Shown piece by piece: positions 54,910 through 64,000 of a stretch of DNA of 64,000 nt. A program made the translations under genes and the position numbers. Origin of the DNA: Pantoea sp. Ep11b. GTDB taxonomy: Bacteria > Pseudomonadota > Gammaproteobacteria > Enterobacterales > Enterobacteriaceae. The stretch is from assembly GCF_040783975.1 (NCBI RefSeq), contig NZ_CP160631.1:3658001-3722000 (forward strand), written 5' to 3'. Positions within the stretch are counted from its first letter, which is position 1. Each line of letters starts with the position of its first letter. The notes beneath the pieces were generated by a model, which had not been told where the DNA came from, made no database searches, and saw only the letters and a list, made by a program, of their open reading frames with translations.

Positions 54910-56340
54910 TTATGCAGTGGGCTGAACCACCAGTTGACCTGCGGTTCCGCGATCCGCCAGCTCCAGCGTCTGACTGTAGTAGACGAACGGGAAGTGGTCG
55001 GACGAACTCTGCGGGAAGCTCACCAGCAGCTCCACGCTGCCATCAACCCACACCGTATCTTTCCAGCCGCGATCTTCGCCCATCGGCTGTGCGCCATTGA
55101 CGCTTTTGATCAGGAACATCACGCCCTGAATATGCAGCGACTGGGGCCGGTCAGCGTGCAGGATCCAGCGTTCGAAGGTGCCCTGCTGGGTCGTGGTGTC
55201 GATGCGGTTCATATCCCATACCGCGCCGTTGATGCCCGGCATGCTGTCACCGATACGGAACTCCCGCGTGCGAACCGCCGTGCCATCCAGAATCTGATCG
55301 GCCAGCAGCCGCATCGGCAGATTATCAGTCACCAGCGGCAGCAGACCGGTGGGCCGCAGGGTCAGGATCAGGGTCGAGGTCAGAATGGATGAGGGCTCAA
55401 AGAAGCCGCGCAGCCGATCCATAATGCCCGCCGCCGTGCCTGCGGTGATCGAGACTTCGTCGCCCTGCGACATATCGACCAGTACATCGCGGCGTTCGCC
55501 CGGTGCCAGAGAGAGACGCTGCACCGCCACCGGTGCAGGCAGATAACCCTGGTCGCTGGCAATCACCATAAACGGCCGGTTGTCGCTGAGCACCATCTCG
55601 TAGCGGCGCGCATTCGACGCGTTCAGCAGACGCAGACGAACCCAGCCGCGCGAGACCTCGACGAACGGATTGCGCACGCCATTGACCAGCAGCGTGTCAC
55701 CCAGGAAGCCGCCATCCTGTGGCGGGTCATACACCGGCGTCGCAAAGTTATCGAGGCGTTTGTCCTGAATGATGATCGGGAAGTCATCCACGCCGTAGTG
55801 CTTCGGCAGCGGCAGCTGTTTGCTGACCTCATCTTCCACCAGCCACATTCCTGCCAGACCGTTGTAGATGTGCGGTGCCATGCGGTTTGGGGTGTTCGCA
55901 TGATACCAGCAGGTCGCGGCCGCCTGACGGATCGGCAGCACCGGCGACCAGTCCACGCCCGCCGACATCATTCGCGGTGCGCCGCCCATCAGCGCGCCCG
56001 GCAGTTGCAGGCCGCTGACGGTCATGGAAACCGGCTCATTCAGCCTGTTGCTGTAGATAAGTTTAACGTCATCACCGCTGTAGACCCGCACAGTCGGGCC
56101 AAGGTAGAGACCGTTAATGCCCCAGACCGGCACCTTGTTGTTATCGCCGTTGAACGACCAGTGACTGCGCTGCATCGTGAGAAACAGCGGCTGGCCGCGA
56201 CGGGACTCCAGCAGCGGCGGAACGGGAAGCGGCGTGTCGCCGCTGGCGGATGAGGCGGCCTGGGCCGCACGGGGCATAACCGTGGCGCTGAGCGCCACGC
56301 CAGCAGAAAGCTGGATGAACTGACGTCTGCTGAAAGACAT
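54910..56340 (-). CDS. ftsP: cell-division protein FtsP (SufI), Tat-exported cupredoxin-like
   Basis: 476 aa (E. coli SufI 470). A twin-arginine signal peptide (SRRQFIQLSAGVALSATVMPRAAQA, residues 4-28) leads into three cupredoxin domains like those of multicopper oxidases. The His-rich copper ligands are mostly replaced (for example LHIQGVMFLIKSVNG and YHANTPNRM), so it should not bind copper, as known for SufI. In E. coli it protects the divisome under stress. Third gene of the parC-plsC-ftsP unit; 141 bp separate it from plsC. Confidence 0.95.
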   Translation of the reverse strand: MSFSRRQFIQLSAGVALSATVMPRAAQAASSASGDTPLPVPPLLESRRGQPLFLTMQRSHWSFNGDNNKVPVWGINGLYLGPTVRVYSGDDVKLIYSNRLNEPVSMTVSGLQLPGALMGGAPRMMSAGVDWSPVLPIRQAAATCWYHANTPNRMAPHIYNGLAGMWLVEDEVSKQLPLPKHYGVDDFPIIIQDKRLDNFATPVYDPPQDGGFLGDTLLVNGVRNPFVEVSRGWVRLRLLNASNARRYEMVLSDNRPFMVIASDQGYLPAPVAVQRLSLAPGERRDVLVDMSQGDEVSITAGTAAGIMDRLRGFFEPSSILTSTLILTLRPTGLLPLVTDNLPMRLLADQILDGTAVRTREFRIGDSMPGINGAVWDMNRIDTTTQQGTFERWILHADRPQSLHIQGVMFLIKSVNGAQPMGEDRGWKDTVWVDGSVELLVSFPQSSSDHFPFVYYSQTLELADRGTAGQLVVQPTA

Positions 56341-56481
56341 AAAACTTCTGACCCTTTACGCGTGGCGCTAAGCGCCGACCCTGTTTTTATTGATCTGTTT
56401 TTGCTGTGCTGCGTTCACGGCGAGCCAGCGCGGGCTCACCGTGGGCATCCATGCAGGATAGTTCGGCGAAGGAGTCGCCGG

Positions 56482-57219
56482 TCAGATTTTTCCGTTTTTT
56501 TCGCGTTCTGCGACTTCGGCGTTCAGCTCTTCCAGCTTCGCCGCCATCAGTTCGCGACAGTGGGTAGCCAGCTTACGCACCGATGAGGATTCAAACGCCT
56601 TTACGTCAACCGGTGGCAGCATCTCCACGATCACCAGCCCGTTCTTCAGGCGGTTCAGGTTGACCTTGCCGTGGGTGTTAGAGACCACAATCGGAATGAT
56701 CGGCACCCCTGCCGCCACCGCCGCATGGAAGGCACCGGTTTTAAACGGCAGCAGGCCACGGCCACGGCTGCGCGTCCCTTCCGGGAACATCCAGATGGAG
56801 ATGCGCTTGCGATTGAACTGATCGACCAGCTCGCCGATGGTACCACGCGCTTTGGCGCGGTCATCGCGGTCGATCAGCAGGTTACCGGTCAGCCAGTAGA
56901 GCAGGCCGAAAAACGGCACCCACAGCAGGCTCTTTTTACCCACCGTCACCGTCGATGGCTGCACAATTTTAGCCGCAGTCACCATGTCATAGTTGTTCTG
57001 ATGGTTCGCAATGTAGATCGCGTTGCCATATTTCTCCGCGCCTTCCGGCTTGCGCAGCTCCACTTTAAGGCCGAACACCGTCGACAGTTTGCCAAACAGA
57101 TGACCAAACCGGGCGACGTGACGCGGGTCGCGCGGCGAGAAAAGACACCAGACAGAGCCAAAGATACAGATGGCGATCGAATAGATGACGACGATAATGG
57201 TACGCAGAATCAGTAACAT
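56482..57219 (-). CDS. plsC: 1-acyl-sn-glycerol-3-phosphate acyltransferase PlsC
   Basis: 245 aa (E. coli 245). Adds the second acyl chain to lysophosphatidic acid to make phosphatidic acid at the inner membrane. An N-terminal hydrophobic segment is followed by the acyltransferase HX4D motif (NHQNNYD, about 73-79), FPEGTRSRGRGLLPFKTGA (about 145-163) with the EGTR block, and PIIPIVV. Between parC (45 bp upstream) and ftsP; the same order as in E. coli. Confidence 0.96.
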   Translation of the reverse strand: MLLILRTIIVVIYSIAICIFGSVWCLFSPRDPRHVARFGHLFGKLSTVFGLKVELRKPEGAEKYGNAIYIANHQNNYDMVTAAKIVQPSTVTVGKKSLLWVPFFGLLYWLTGNLLIDRDDRAKARGTIGELVDQFNRKRISIWMFPEGTRSRGRGLLPFKTGAFHAAVAAGVPIIPIVVSNTHGKVNLNRLKNGLVIVEMLPPVDVKAFESSSVRKLATHCRELMAAKLEELNAEVAEREKNGKI

Positions 57220-57264
57220 AGTTCCCTCATTGAGCCACGGCTGACGCAGGGTCAGCCGGGTAGT

Positions 57265-59538
57265 TTACGCTTCGCTATCCGGGCTTGCCGGACGCGCGGG
57301 CGCATCCAGTTCTACACGATCGATTTTTTGCAGGCCGCGCGGCAACAGCGTGCCGCGACGTCCGCGATCGGCGCGGAATTTCTGGAGTTCTTCACTGCGC
57401 AGCAACATTTTACGTTTGCCGACATGGAGCGTGATGGCACTGCCCGGTGGCAGGATCATCAGCCAGGCCAGTTTATCCTGACCGGCAGCCGCTTCCGCCG
57501 ACGGGATCGAGATGATTTTGTTGCCCTTGCCTTTCGACATCTGCGGCAGCTCACCGACCGGGAACATCAGCATCCGTCCCGCCTGGGTGATCGCCAGCAG
57601 CATGTCATCTTCGTGATGCACCGCCATCGGGGTCATCACCCGGGCATTTTCCGGCAGCGTCAGCAGCGCCTTACCGGCACGGTTGCGCGACACCAGATCG
57701 CTGAAGGTACAGATAAAGCCGTAACCCGCATCGGAGGCCATCAGCAGACGCTGGTCGTCCGGCTCCATCAGCACCTGTTCAACTACCGCGCCCGGCGGTG
57801 GCGTCAGCTTGCCGGTCAGCGGCTCGCCCTGCCCGCGCGCCGACGGCAGCGAGGTCGGATCCAGCGTGTAGCTGCGGCCGGTGGAGTCGATAAAGGCCAC
57901 CGGCTGATTGCTCTTGCCGCGTGCGGCCGCCAGATAGCTGTCGCCCGCTTTGTAACTGAGCCCGGCCGGATCGATATCGTGACCCTTGGCGCTGCGCACC
58001 CAGCCCATCTGGGAGAGCACAATAGTGACCGGTTCAGACGGCACCAGCTCTGTTTCGCTCAGGGCTTTGGCTTCTTCGCGCTCGCAGAGTGGTGAGCGAC
58101 GATCGTCGCCGTAGCTGGCACTGTCAGCCTGCAGCTCTTTCTTCAGCAGGGTATTCATCTTGCGTTCAGAGGCCAGCGTCGCCTGCAGCTGATCGCGCTC
58201 TTTTTCCAGATCCGCCTGCTCGCCGCGGATCTTCATCTCTTCCAGTTTTGCCAGGTGGCGCAACTTCAGTTCGAGGATCGATTCGGCCTGGGTTTCGCTG
58301 ATACCAAAGCGCGACATCAGCACCGGCTTCGGCTCATCCTCTGTCCGGATTATCTCGATAACCTCATCGATATTCAGGAACGCGACCAGCAGACCTTCAA
58401 GGATATGCAGGCGGCGCAGCACGCGTTCCAGCCGGTAATTAAGCCGGCGTTTGACCGTTTCACGGCGGAACACCAGCCATTCGGTCAGGATCTCATGCAG
58501 ATTTTTCACCGCCGGACGGTTGTCCAGCCCGATCATGTTGAGGTTAACGCGGTAGCTCTTCTCCAGATCGGTAGTGGCAAACAGATGATTCATCACCTGA
58601 TCGAGATCGACGCGGTTGGAGCGCGGGACGATCACCAGACGGGTCGGGTTCTCATGATCCGACTCATCGCGCAGATCCTCGACCATCGGCAGCTTTTTAT
58701 TGCGCATCTGGCTGGCAATCTGCTCCAGCACGCGCGCGCCCGACACCTGATAAGGCAGCGCGGTAATAACAACCTCGCCCTCCTCTTTTTTCCAGACCGC
58801 GCGCTGACGGATGGAGCCGCGACCGCTCTGGTAGAGTTTGCGGATTTCGTCACGCGGCGTAATGATCTCCGCCTCGGTCGGGTAATCCGGCCCCTGAACG
58901 ATATCGAGCAGCTGATCCAGCGTGGTTTTCGGGGAGTCGATCAGCGCAATGGCCGCCTGCGCCACTTCGCGCAGGTTATGCGGCGGAATATCGGTCGCCA
59001 TCCCGACGGCAATGCCCGTAGTGCCGTTCAGCAGGATATTGGGCAGGCGCGCCGGCAGCATCTTCGGCTCCTGCAGGGTGCCGTCGAAGTTCAGCTGATA
59101 GTCGACCGTGCCCTGACCCAGCTCACCCAGCAGCAGCTCGGCATATTTTGACAGACGGGATTCAGTGTAACGCATCGCCGCAAATGACTTGGGATCGTCC
59201 GGTGCCCCCCAGTTTCCCTGGCCGTCGACCAGCGGATAACGGTAGGAGAACGGCTGTGCCATCAGCACCATCGCTTCATAGCAGGCGCTGTCGCCGTGCG
59301 GGTGGTATTTACCCAGCACGTCACCCACGGTACGCGCCGACTTTTTGAATTTTGCGCTGGCGTTAAGCCCCAGTTCGGACATGGCGTAGACGATACGTCG
59401 CTGAACCGGCTTTAATCCGTCACCAATATAAGGCAGCGCGCGGTCCATAATGACGTACATCGAATATTTCAGGTACGCATTCTCGGTGAATGTATGCAGG
59501 GCAAGACGCTCTGCACCATCCTGAGTCAGTTCGCTCAT
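57265..59538 (-). CDS. parC: DNA topoisomerase IV subunit A ParC
   Basis: 757 aa (E. coli 752) from ATG 59538; the longer frame to 59580 adds 14 unconserved residues. With ParE it decatenates daughter chromosomes. Catalytic Tyr124 lies in [13 protein letters not shown]; the winged-helix and tower regions follow, then a six-bladed C-terminal beta-pinwheel-like domain. The quinolone-resistance region reads [11 protein letters not shown] with Ser84 and Glu88 (E. coli S80, E84) unchanged, so no target-site resistance is seen here. First gene of the parC-plsC-ftsP operon. Confidence 0.98.
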   Translation of the reverse strand: MSELTQDGAERLALHTFTENAYLKYSMYVIMDRALPYIGDGLKPVQRRIVYAMSELGLNASAKFKKSARTVGDVLGKYHPHGDSACYEAMVLMAQPFSYRYPLVDGQGNWGAPDDPKSFAAMRYTESRLSKYAELLLGELGQGTVDYQLNFDGTLQEPKMLPARLPNILLNGTTGIAVGMATDIPPHNLREVAQAAIALIDSPKTTLDQLLDIVQGPDYPTEAEIITPRDEIRKLYQSGRGSIRQRAVWKKEEGEVVITALPYQVSGARVLEQIASQMRNKKLPMVEDLRDESDHENPTRLVIVPRSNRVDLDQVMNHLFATTDLEKSYRVNLNMIGLDNRPAVKNLHEILTEWLVFRRETVKRRLNYRLERVLRRLHILEGLLVAFLNIDEVIEIIRTEDEPKPVLMSRFGISETQAESILELKLRHLAKLEEMKIRGEQADLEKERDQLQATLASERKMNTLLKKELQADSASYGDDRRSPLCEREEAKALSETELVPSEPVTIVLSQMGWVRSAKGHDIDPAGLSYKAGDSYLAAARGKSNQPVAFIDSTGRSYTLDPTSLPSARGQGEPLTGKLTPPPGAVVEQVLMEPDDQRLLMASDAGYGFICTFSDLVSRNRAGKALLTLPENARVMTPMAVHHEDDMLLAITQAGRMLMFPVGELPQMSKGKGNKIISIPSAEAAAGQDKLAWLMILPPGSAITLHVGKRKMLLRSEELQKFRADRGRRGTLLPRGLQKIDRVELDAPARPASPDSEA

Positions 59539-59731
59539 TAATTTCTCATCCTCACATCGTGGCCCACAACGGCGGGACACCCGGCGGTGGTTTGGCGAGG
59601 ATAGTACCTTATTCGCTGGTGTTAGTCACAGGGGAAGCGCGGGAGATCAGGCCCTGCGCCAGCCGGATTTTACCCGCCGACGCAACGCCCGCTTCAGCGC
59701 GGCTGACGCCGCGTCACGCCCGGGCGGTGAC

Positions 59732-60496
59732 TCAGGACTTAGCTCCCATCCACTGCCGGGCAATCCCGCCATATTCGCCGGTGGCGGTGCTGAGATGCAG
59801 CCACTGATCGACATAGAGTTTCCAGCTGATGTCGTCCCGCGGGATCATGTACGCCTTCTCGCCATACTGCAGCGGTTTGTCGGGGTTGATCGCACACAGC
59901 GACGGATAGTGCTGCTGCTGGTAACGCGCCTCAGAGGCATCGGTGATCATCACGTCCGCCTTGTTATCCACCAGCTGCTGGAAGATGGTAACGTTATCGT
60001 GGAACAGCGTCAGCGTGGCGTCAGGCAGATGGCTGTGTACAAAGGCTTCGTTGGTGCCGCCAGCCGGTTCAATCAGCCGCACGCCGGGCCGGTTCAGCTG
60101 CTCAATCGTCTGATAACGGGCTTTATCGGCGCAGCGCACCAGCGGGATCTTGCCGTCCACGTCCAGCGGTTGGGCGAACCAGGCGGTCTGCTGACGCTTC
60201 AGGGTCACGGAGATCCCCCCGACGGCAATGTCGCACTGCTTTGCCAGAAAGTCCGGCATCAGGCTTTTCCAGCTGGTGGGCACCCACTCCACTTTTGCGC
60301 CAAGCGAGGTCGCCAGCGCATTCGCCATGCTGATATCCAGCCCTTCATACTGACCATCGGGCCGCAGAAAGCTGTAGGGTTTGTAATCCCCGGTGGTGCA
60401 GACCTTCAGCGTTTTAGTGGTGAGAATAGTATCGAGATGCGACTGAGCCTGGACAGCCCCGCTGACCAGCAGCAACGAGAAGATAATTTTTTTCAT
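59732..60496 (-). CDS. pheC: periplasmic cyclohexadienyl dehydratase (PheC-type)
   Basis: 254 aa from ATG 60496 with signal peptide MKKIIFSLLLVSGAVQAQS. The fold is that of a solute-binding protein, but the residues match Pseudomonas PheC closely: TTGDYKPYSF, VPTSWKSLMPDF, GGTNEAFVHSHLPDA, HDNVTIFQQLVDNKADVMITDASEA, SLCAINPDKPL and YVDQWLHL. PheC converts prephenate to phenylpyruvate or arogenate to phenylalanine in the periplasm. An ABC amino-acid-binding protein is the alternative, but no ABC genes are adjacent. It lies in the E. coli parC-mdaB interval and is divergent from mdaB. Confidence 0.82.
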   Translation of the reverse strand: MKKIIFSLLLVSGAVQAQSHLDTILTTKTLKVCTTGDYKPYSFLRPDGQYEGLDISMANALATSLGAKVEWVPTSWKSLMPDFLAKQCDIAVGGISVTLKRQQTAWFAQPLDVDGKIPLVRCADKARYQTIEQLNRPGVRLIEPAGGTNEAFVHSHLPDATLTLFHDNVTIFQQLVDNKADVMITDASEARYQQQHYPSLCAINPDKPLQYGEKAYMIPRDDISWKLYVDQWLHLSTATGEYGGIARQWMGAKS

Positions 60497-60651
60497 TTTT
60501 GATTTTTTCAGAGTGAGTTTGCCCGTCGATGGTGCCATAAAGCGGCGCATTATTGCTGCCAAAGCAAAAGTGTTGTGATCATCCTCCCATTTTTCTCTGG
60601 CCTCTGCGCGCGTAAGCTGAGCGCATATTCAGAAAACGAGGCAGACGATTC

Positions 60652-61233
60652 ATGAGCAACATTTTAATTATCGATGGCGGCAAAACCTTTGCCCACTCCA
60701 AAGGCGAACTGAACCACACCCTGACCGACGTGGCCGCCAGCCAGCTGCGGGACATGGGGTATAACGTGTCGGTCACGGTTGCCGACAGCGACTATGTCAT
60801 CGCCGACGAAGTGCAGAAGTATCTCGACAGCGACGTTGTGATTTATCAGATGCCCGGCTGGTGGATGGGCGAACCCTGGACGGTGAAGCGTTACATCGAT
60901 GAAGTCTTTACGGAAGGTCACGGCTCACTCTATGCCAGCGATGGCCGCACCCGCGCCGATGCCGCGAAGAAGTATGGTTCCGGCGGTCTGTTACAGGGCA
61001 AAAAGTATTTGCTGTCACTGACCTGGAACGCGCCGCTGCAGGCCTTTACCGATCCTGAACAGTTCTTTGAAGGCGTCGGCGTCGACGGGCTCTATCTGCA
61101 CTTCCATAAAGCCAACCAGTTCCTGGGTATGGAAGCACTGCCGACCTTTATCTGTAACGATGTGATTAAAGCACCGGACGTGCCGCGCGATATCGCCGCT
61201 TATCGGACCCATCTGAGCCGCGTTTTTGCGTAA
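60652..61233 (+). CDS. mdaB: NADPH:quinone reductase MdaB
   Basis: 193 aa (E. coli 193). Flavodoxin-fold FAD enzyme that reduces quinones by two electrons and protects against quinone redox cycling. N-terminal phosphate-binding loop IIDGGKTFAHSKGELNHTLTD, then QMPGWWMGEPWTVKRYIDEVF around the isoalloxazine, and LSLTWNAPLQAF. It pairs with ygiN 48 bp downstream, a proposed quinol-cycle partner. Divergent from pheC with 155 bp between. Confidence 0.96.
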   Translation: MSNILIIDGGKTFAHSKGELNHTLTDVAASQLRDMGYNVSVTVADSDYVIADEVQKYLDSDVVIYQMPGWWMGEPWTVKRYIDEVFTEGHGSLYASDGRTRADAAKKYGSGGLLQGKKYLLSLTWNAPLQAFTDPEQFFEGVGVDGLYLHFHKANQFLGMEALPTFICNDVIKAPDVPRDIAAYRTHLSRVFA

Positions 61234-61281
61234 GATGATGGGGGGCTACTCCCTATTCTCCCATGAAAGAGGAATTCGCGA

Positions 61282-61590
61282 ATGTTAACAGTCGTTGCTG
61301 AACTTTGTGTTAAACCCGGTCGCCGTCAGGCTGTGCTGGATGCGGTGAAAAAGCTGATCCCGCAGGTCCTGGCGGAAGAGGGCTGCCATCAGTATGACGC
61401 GCTGCTGGACCATCAGGCGCAGGTGCCGTGGAAGCAGAACTCGCCAGACTCCATTTTTATGCTGGAACAGTGGGAAACCCTGCGCCATCTGGAGCAGCAT
61501 CAGCAGATGCCGCACATGGATGCGCATCGCGCCATCATTAAAGATGACGTAGTGGATGTGAAGATTCTGGTACTGGAGCCCAGTGCCTGA
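61282..61590 (+). CDS. ygiN: quinol monooxygenase YgiN (ABM domain)
   Basis: 102 aa (E. coli 104). A single antibiotic-biosynthesis monooxygenase (ABM) ferredoxin-like domain: MLTVVAELCVKPGRRQAVLDAVKKLIPQVLAEEGCHQYDALLDH and FMLEQWETLRHLEQHQQMPHM. E. coli YgiN oxidises menadiol to menadione and is thought to form a cycle with MdaB. Ribosome site AAAGAGG before ATG 61282. Cotranscribed with mdaB. Confidence 0.95.
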   Translation: MLTVVAELCVKPGRRQAVLDAVKKLIPQVLAEEGCHQYDALLDHQAQVPWKQNSPDSIFMLEQWETLRHLEQHQQMPHMDAHRAIIKDDVVDVKILVLEPSA

Positions 61591-61740
61591 TTAACAGGCT
61601 GATAACTGATGCTCCCGTCACTGGTCAAAGGCTGACAGATTCACACCCAGGCGTTACTGAGAGCAACGCCTCAGCTGAACCTGACGCTGCTCTCTGAGCA
61701 GGCAGGATCAGAAAGCAAACCTGGCCTGACCCGCATCACT

Positions 61741-61769
61741 CAACCCCTGTCCTGTGACAGGGGTTTTTT
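61741..61769 (+). terminator. intrinsic terminator downstream of mdaB-ygiN
   Basis: ACCCCTGTC-CTGT-GACAGGGGT hairpin followed by T6 on the plus strand. It lies 150 bases after ygiN and 18 bases before the end of the convergent LysR gene. A second hairpin (GGCGTT/AACGCC, about 61652-61672) is upstream of it. Confidence 0.8.
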
Positions 61770-61786
61770 CTTTCTGACTGCCCGGT

Positions 61787-62686
61787 TCAGAGCAGCTGAC
61801 GCCGATCGATCTCGCTGCGGAGAAAGTCCAGGAAGCAAGCGATACGGGAAGAGAGCGTGGTGTTGCGGTAGTAAACGGCATGAACCGGCAACCGCAGATC
61901 GCGGGTTTCAGCGGGGAGCACCGGCACCAGCCGTCCTGCCACGCAATCTTCCCGGCTGACGAAGTCAGAGAGGCGCGCGATCCCCTGTCCCGCCAGCGCC
62001 AGCTGCCGGATGGTTTCGCCGCTGGAGGCCGCGATCGTCGGTCTGAAGCGCATAAAATTGCCTTCCGACTGCCAGAGGGGCCAGACGTTAAGGGTGTCGG
62101 GATAGCTGAAGCCGATGGTCTGATGCCGGGCCAGATCCGCAATGCTCTGCGGGGTGCCCGCTTTCGCCAGGTAGGCCGGACTGGCCATCAGCCGGATCGC
62201 ACTGCTGCCCAGCATCCGGGCATGCAGCGTGGAGTCGCGCAGTTCGCCGATGCGAATGGCAATGTCGGTCTGCTGCTCCAGCAGATCGATCAGAATATCG
62301 TCGGTATTGAGTTCAAGCTGGATCAGCGGATAGCGGGCGCGGAACGCATCCACCAGCGGCACAATCACATGCAGCATAAAGGGGGTGGCGGCGTTGACCC
62401 GCAGCCGCCCGGAGGGAACCTCCCGTCGCTGTGCGATCTGCTCTTCCGCCTGCTCAACCGAGGCCAGGATCTGGCGCGCATGCGTCAGAAATACCTGACC
62501 CTCTTCCGTCAGCGCCAGCCGCCGGGTGGTACGATGCAGCAGCGTCGTCTGCAGCTTGCTCTCCAGCCGCGACAGAGCGCGACTGATGCCCGAACTGGTC
62601 TGCGCCAGCTGGGCGGCAGCCGCCGTAATCGACCCGCTGTCCACCACCGCGACCCAGGCGCGTAACTCTTCCAGCGTAATTTTCAC
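61787..62686 (-). CDS. LysR-family transcriptional regulator
   Basis: 299 aa from a GTG start at 62686. The N-terminal HTH (MKITLEELRAWVAVVDSGSITAAAAQLAQTSSGISRALSRLESKLQTTLLHRTTRRLALTEEG, about 1-62 by domain) is followed by a type-2 periplasmic-binding effector domain (about 88-295). It resembles the YafC/DmlR-like regulators of E. coli whose ligands are unknown. It is inserted between ygiN and parE, adjacent genes in E. coli, and might control mdaB-ygiN, but it is convergent with them, so this is only a guess. Confidence 0.88.
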   Translation of the reverse strand: MKITLEELRAWVAVVDSGSITAAAAQLAQTSSGISRALSRLESKLQTTLLHRTTRRLALTEEGQVFLTHARQILASVEQAEEQIAQRREVPSGRLRVNAATPFMLHVIVPLVDAFRARYPLIQLELNTDDILIDLLEQQTDIAIRIGELRDSTLHARMLGSSAIRLMASPAYLAKAGTPQSIADLARHQTIGFSYPDTLNVWPLWQSEGNFMRFRPTIAASSGETIRQLALAGQGIARLSDFVSREDCVAGRLVPVLPAETRDLRLPVHAVYYRNTTLSSRIACFLDFLRSEIDRRQLL

Positions 62687-62769
62687 AATAGTTACTGTCT
62701 CTGCTCACTGAAACCTGCCCGGTGCGGCGAAAGAGGCTCCGGGTAGATCATGCCGGCGTCATAAAGCGA

Positions 62770-62795
62770 ACAGGACGCTTGCGCGTCCTGTTTTT

Positions 62796-62797
<2 letters not shown>
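62770..62797. terminator. hairpin at the end of parE
   Basis: CAGGACGC-TTGC-GCGTCCTG with T7 on the plus-strand side overlapping the parE stop (62796-62798). For minus-strand parE transcripts the hairpin follows the stop directly, but its U-tract (TTCGCTTT) is weak. Confidence 0.55.

Positions 62798-64000
<1,203 letters not shown>

Noticed and set aside
59732..60496. amino-acid ABC transporter binding protein
   Set aside because: Block-by-block similarity is to PheC cyclohexadienyl dehydratase and no ABC permease or ATPase genes are adjacent, although the fold is shared.

Overview
The window looks like a chromosomal segment of an enterobacterium of the Pantoea/Erwinia type. Most proteins read as close relatives of E. 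coli proteins, base composition is moderately GC-rich, and gene order follows two E. coli chromosomal blocks. The first (about 10.6-19.9 kb, minus strand) is prfC-osmY-ytjA-yjjU-yjjV-deoC-deoA-deoB-deoD. The second (46.3-64 kb) is exbD-exbB // metC-yghB-yqhC-dkgA-ftsP-plsC-parC-mdaB-ygiN-parE. Between and inside these blocks lie accessory genes absent from the E. coli arrangement. Genus is inferred from gene content and was not tested against any database.

Layout. 0-5 kb: divergent HxlR regulator/qorB, cytoplasmic trehalase treF (apparently starting on an ATT codon), and the stress genes yciE, yciF and yciG. 5-10.5 kb: an AT-rich intergenic region with alternating short repeats and a mini-ORF, a PAS-GGDEF diguanylate cyclase, tRNA-Phe, a soluble BdlA-like PAS-PAS-MCP receptor and a stand-alone PBP2 paralogue. 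10.6-20 kb: the deoCABD operon, with a control region that keeps the deoP2 geometry (two CRP sites 53 bp apart and a DeoR palindrome over the -10), then yjjV, yjjU, ytjA, osmY and prfC. 20-28.6 kb: yjiH-yjiG-M20 amidohydrolase, ferritin ftnA, and a GH31 glycosidase/MFS transporter pair divergent from a LacI-type regulator.

28.6-46 kb is the most accessory part. It holds a soluble multi-PAS-GGDEF-EAL protein, a secreted cupin, ylaC, the MocR regulator ydcR, two tandem MHYT-GGDEF-EAL membrane proteins, a five-gene archaic chaperone-usher (Csu-type) pilus operon and a CitA-like tricarboxylate symporter. One MHYT gene is split by a 1-nt frameshift in a short G/C run; the other has a degenerate phosphodiesterase motif. 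The co-location of c-di-GMP enzymes with pilus genes suggests an adhesion/biofilm neighbourhood, although no direct regulatory link is visible.

46-64 kb: exbBD with a Fur-like box, a complete TRAP transporter (dctPQM) inserted between exbB and metC, then metC, yghB, yqhC-dkgA (without yqhD), the parC-plsC-ftsP operon, a periplasmic PheC-type cyclohexadienyl dehydratase, mdaB-ygiN, a LysR regulator and the 3' part of parE. I saw no insertion sequence, prophage, CRISPR array or rRNA.
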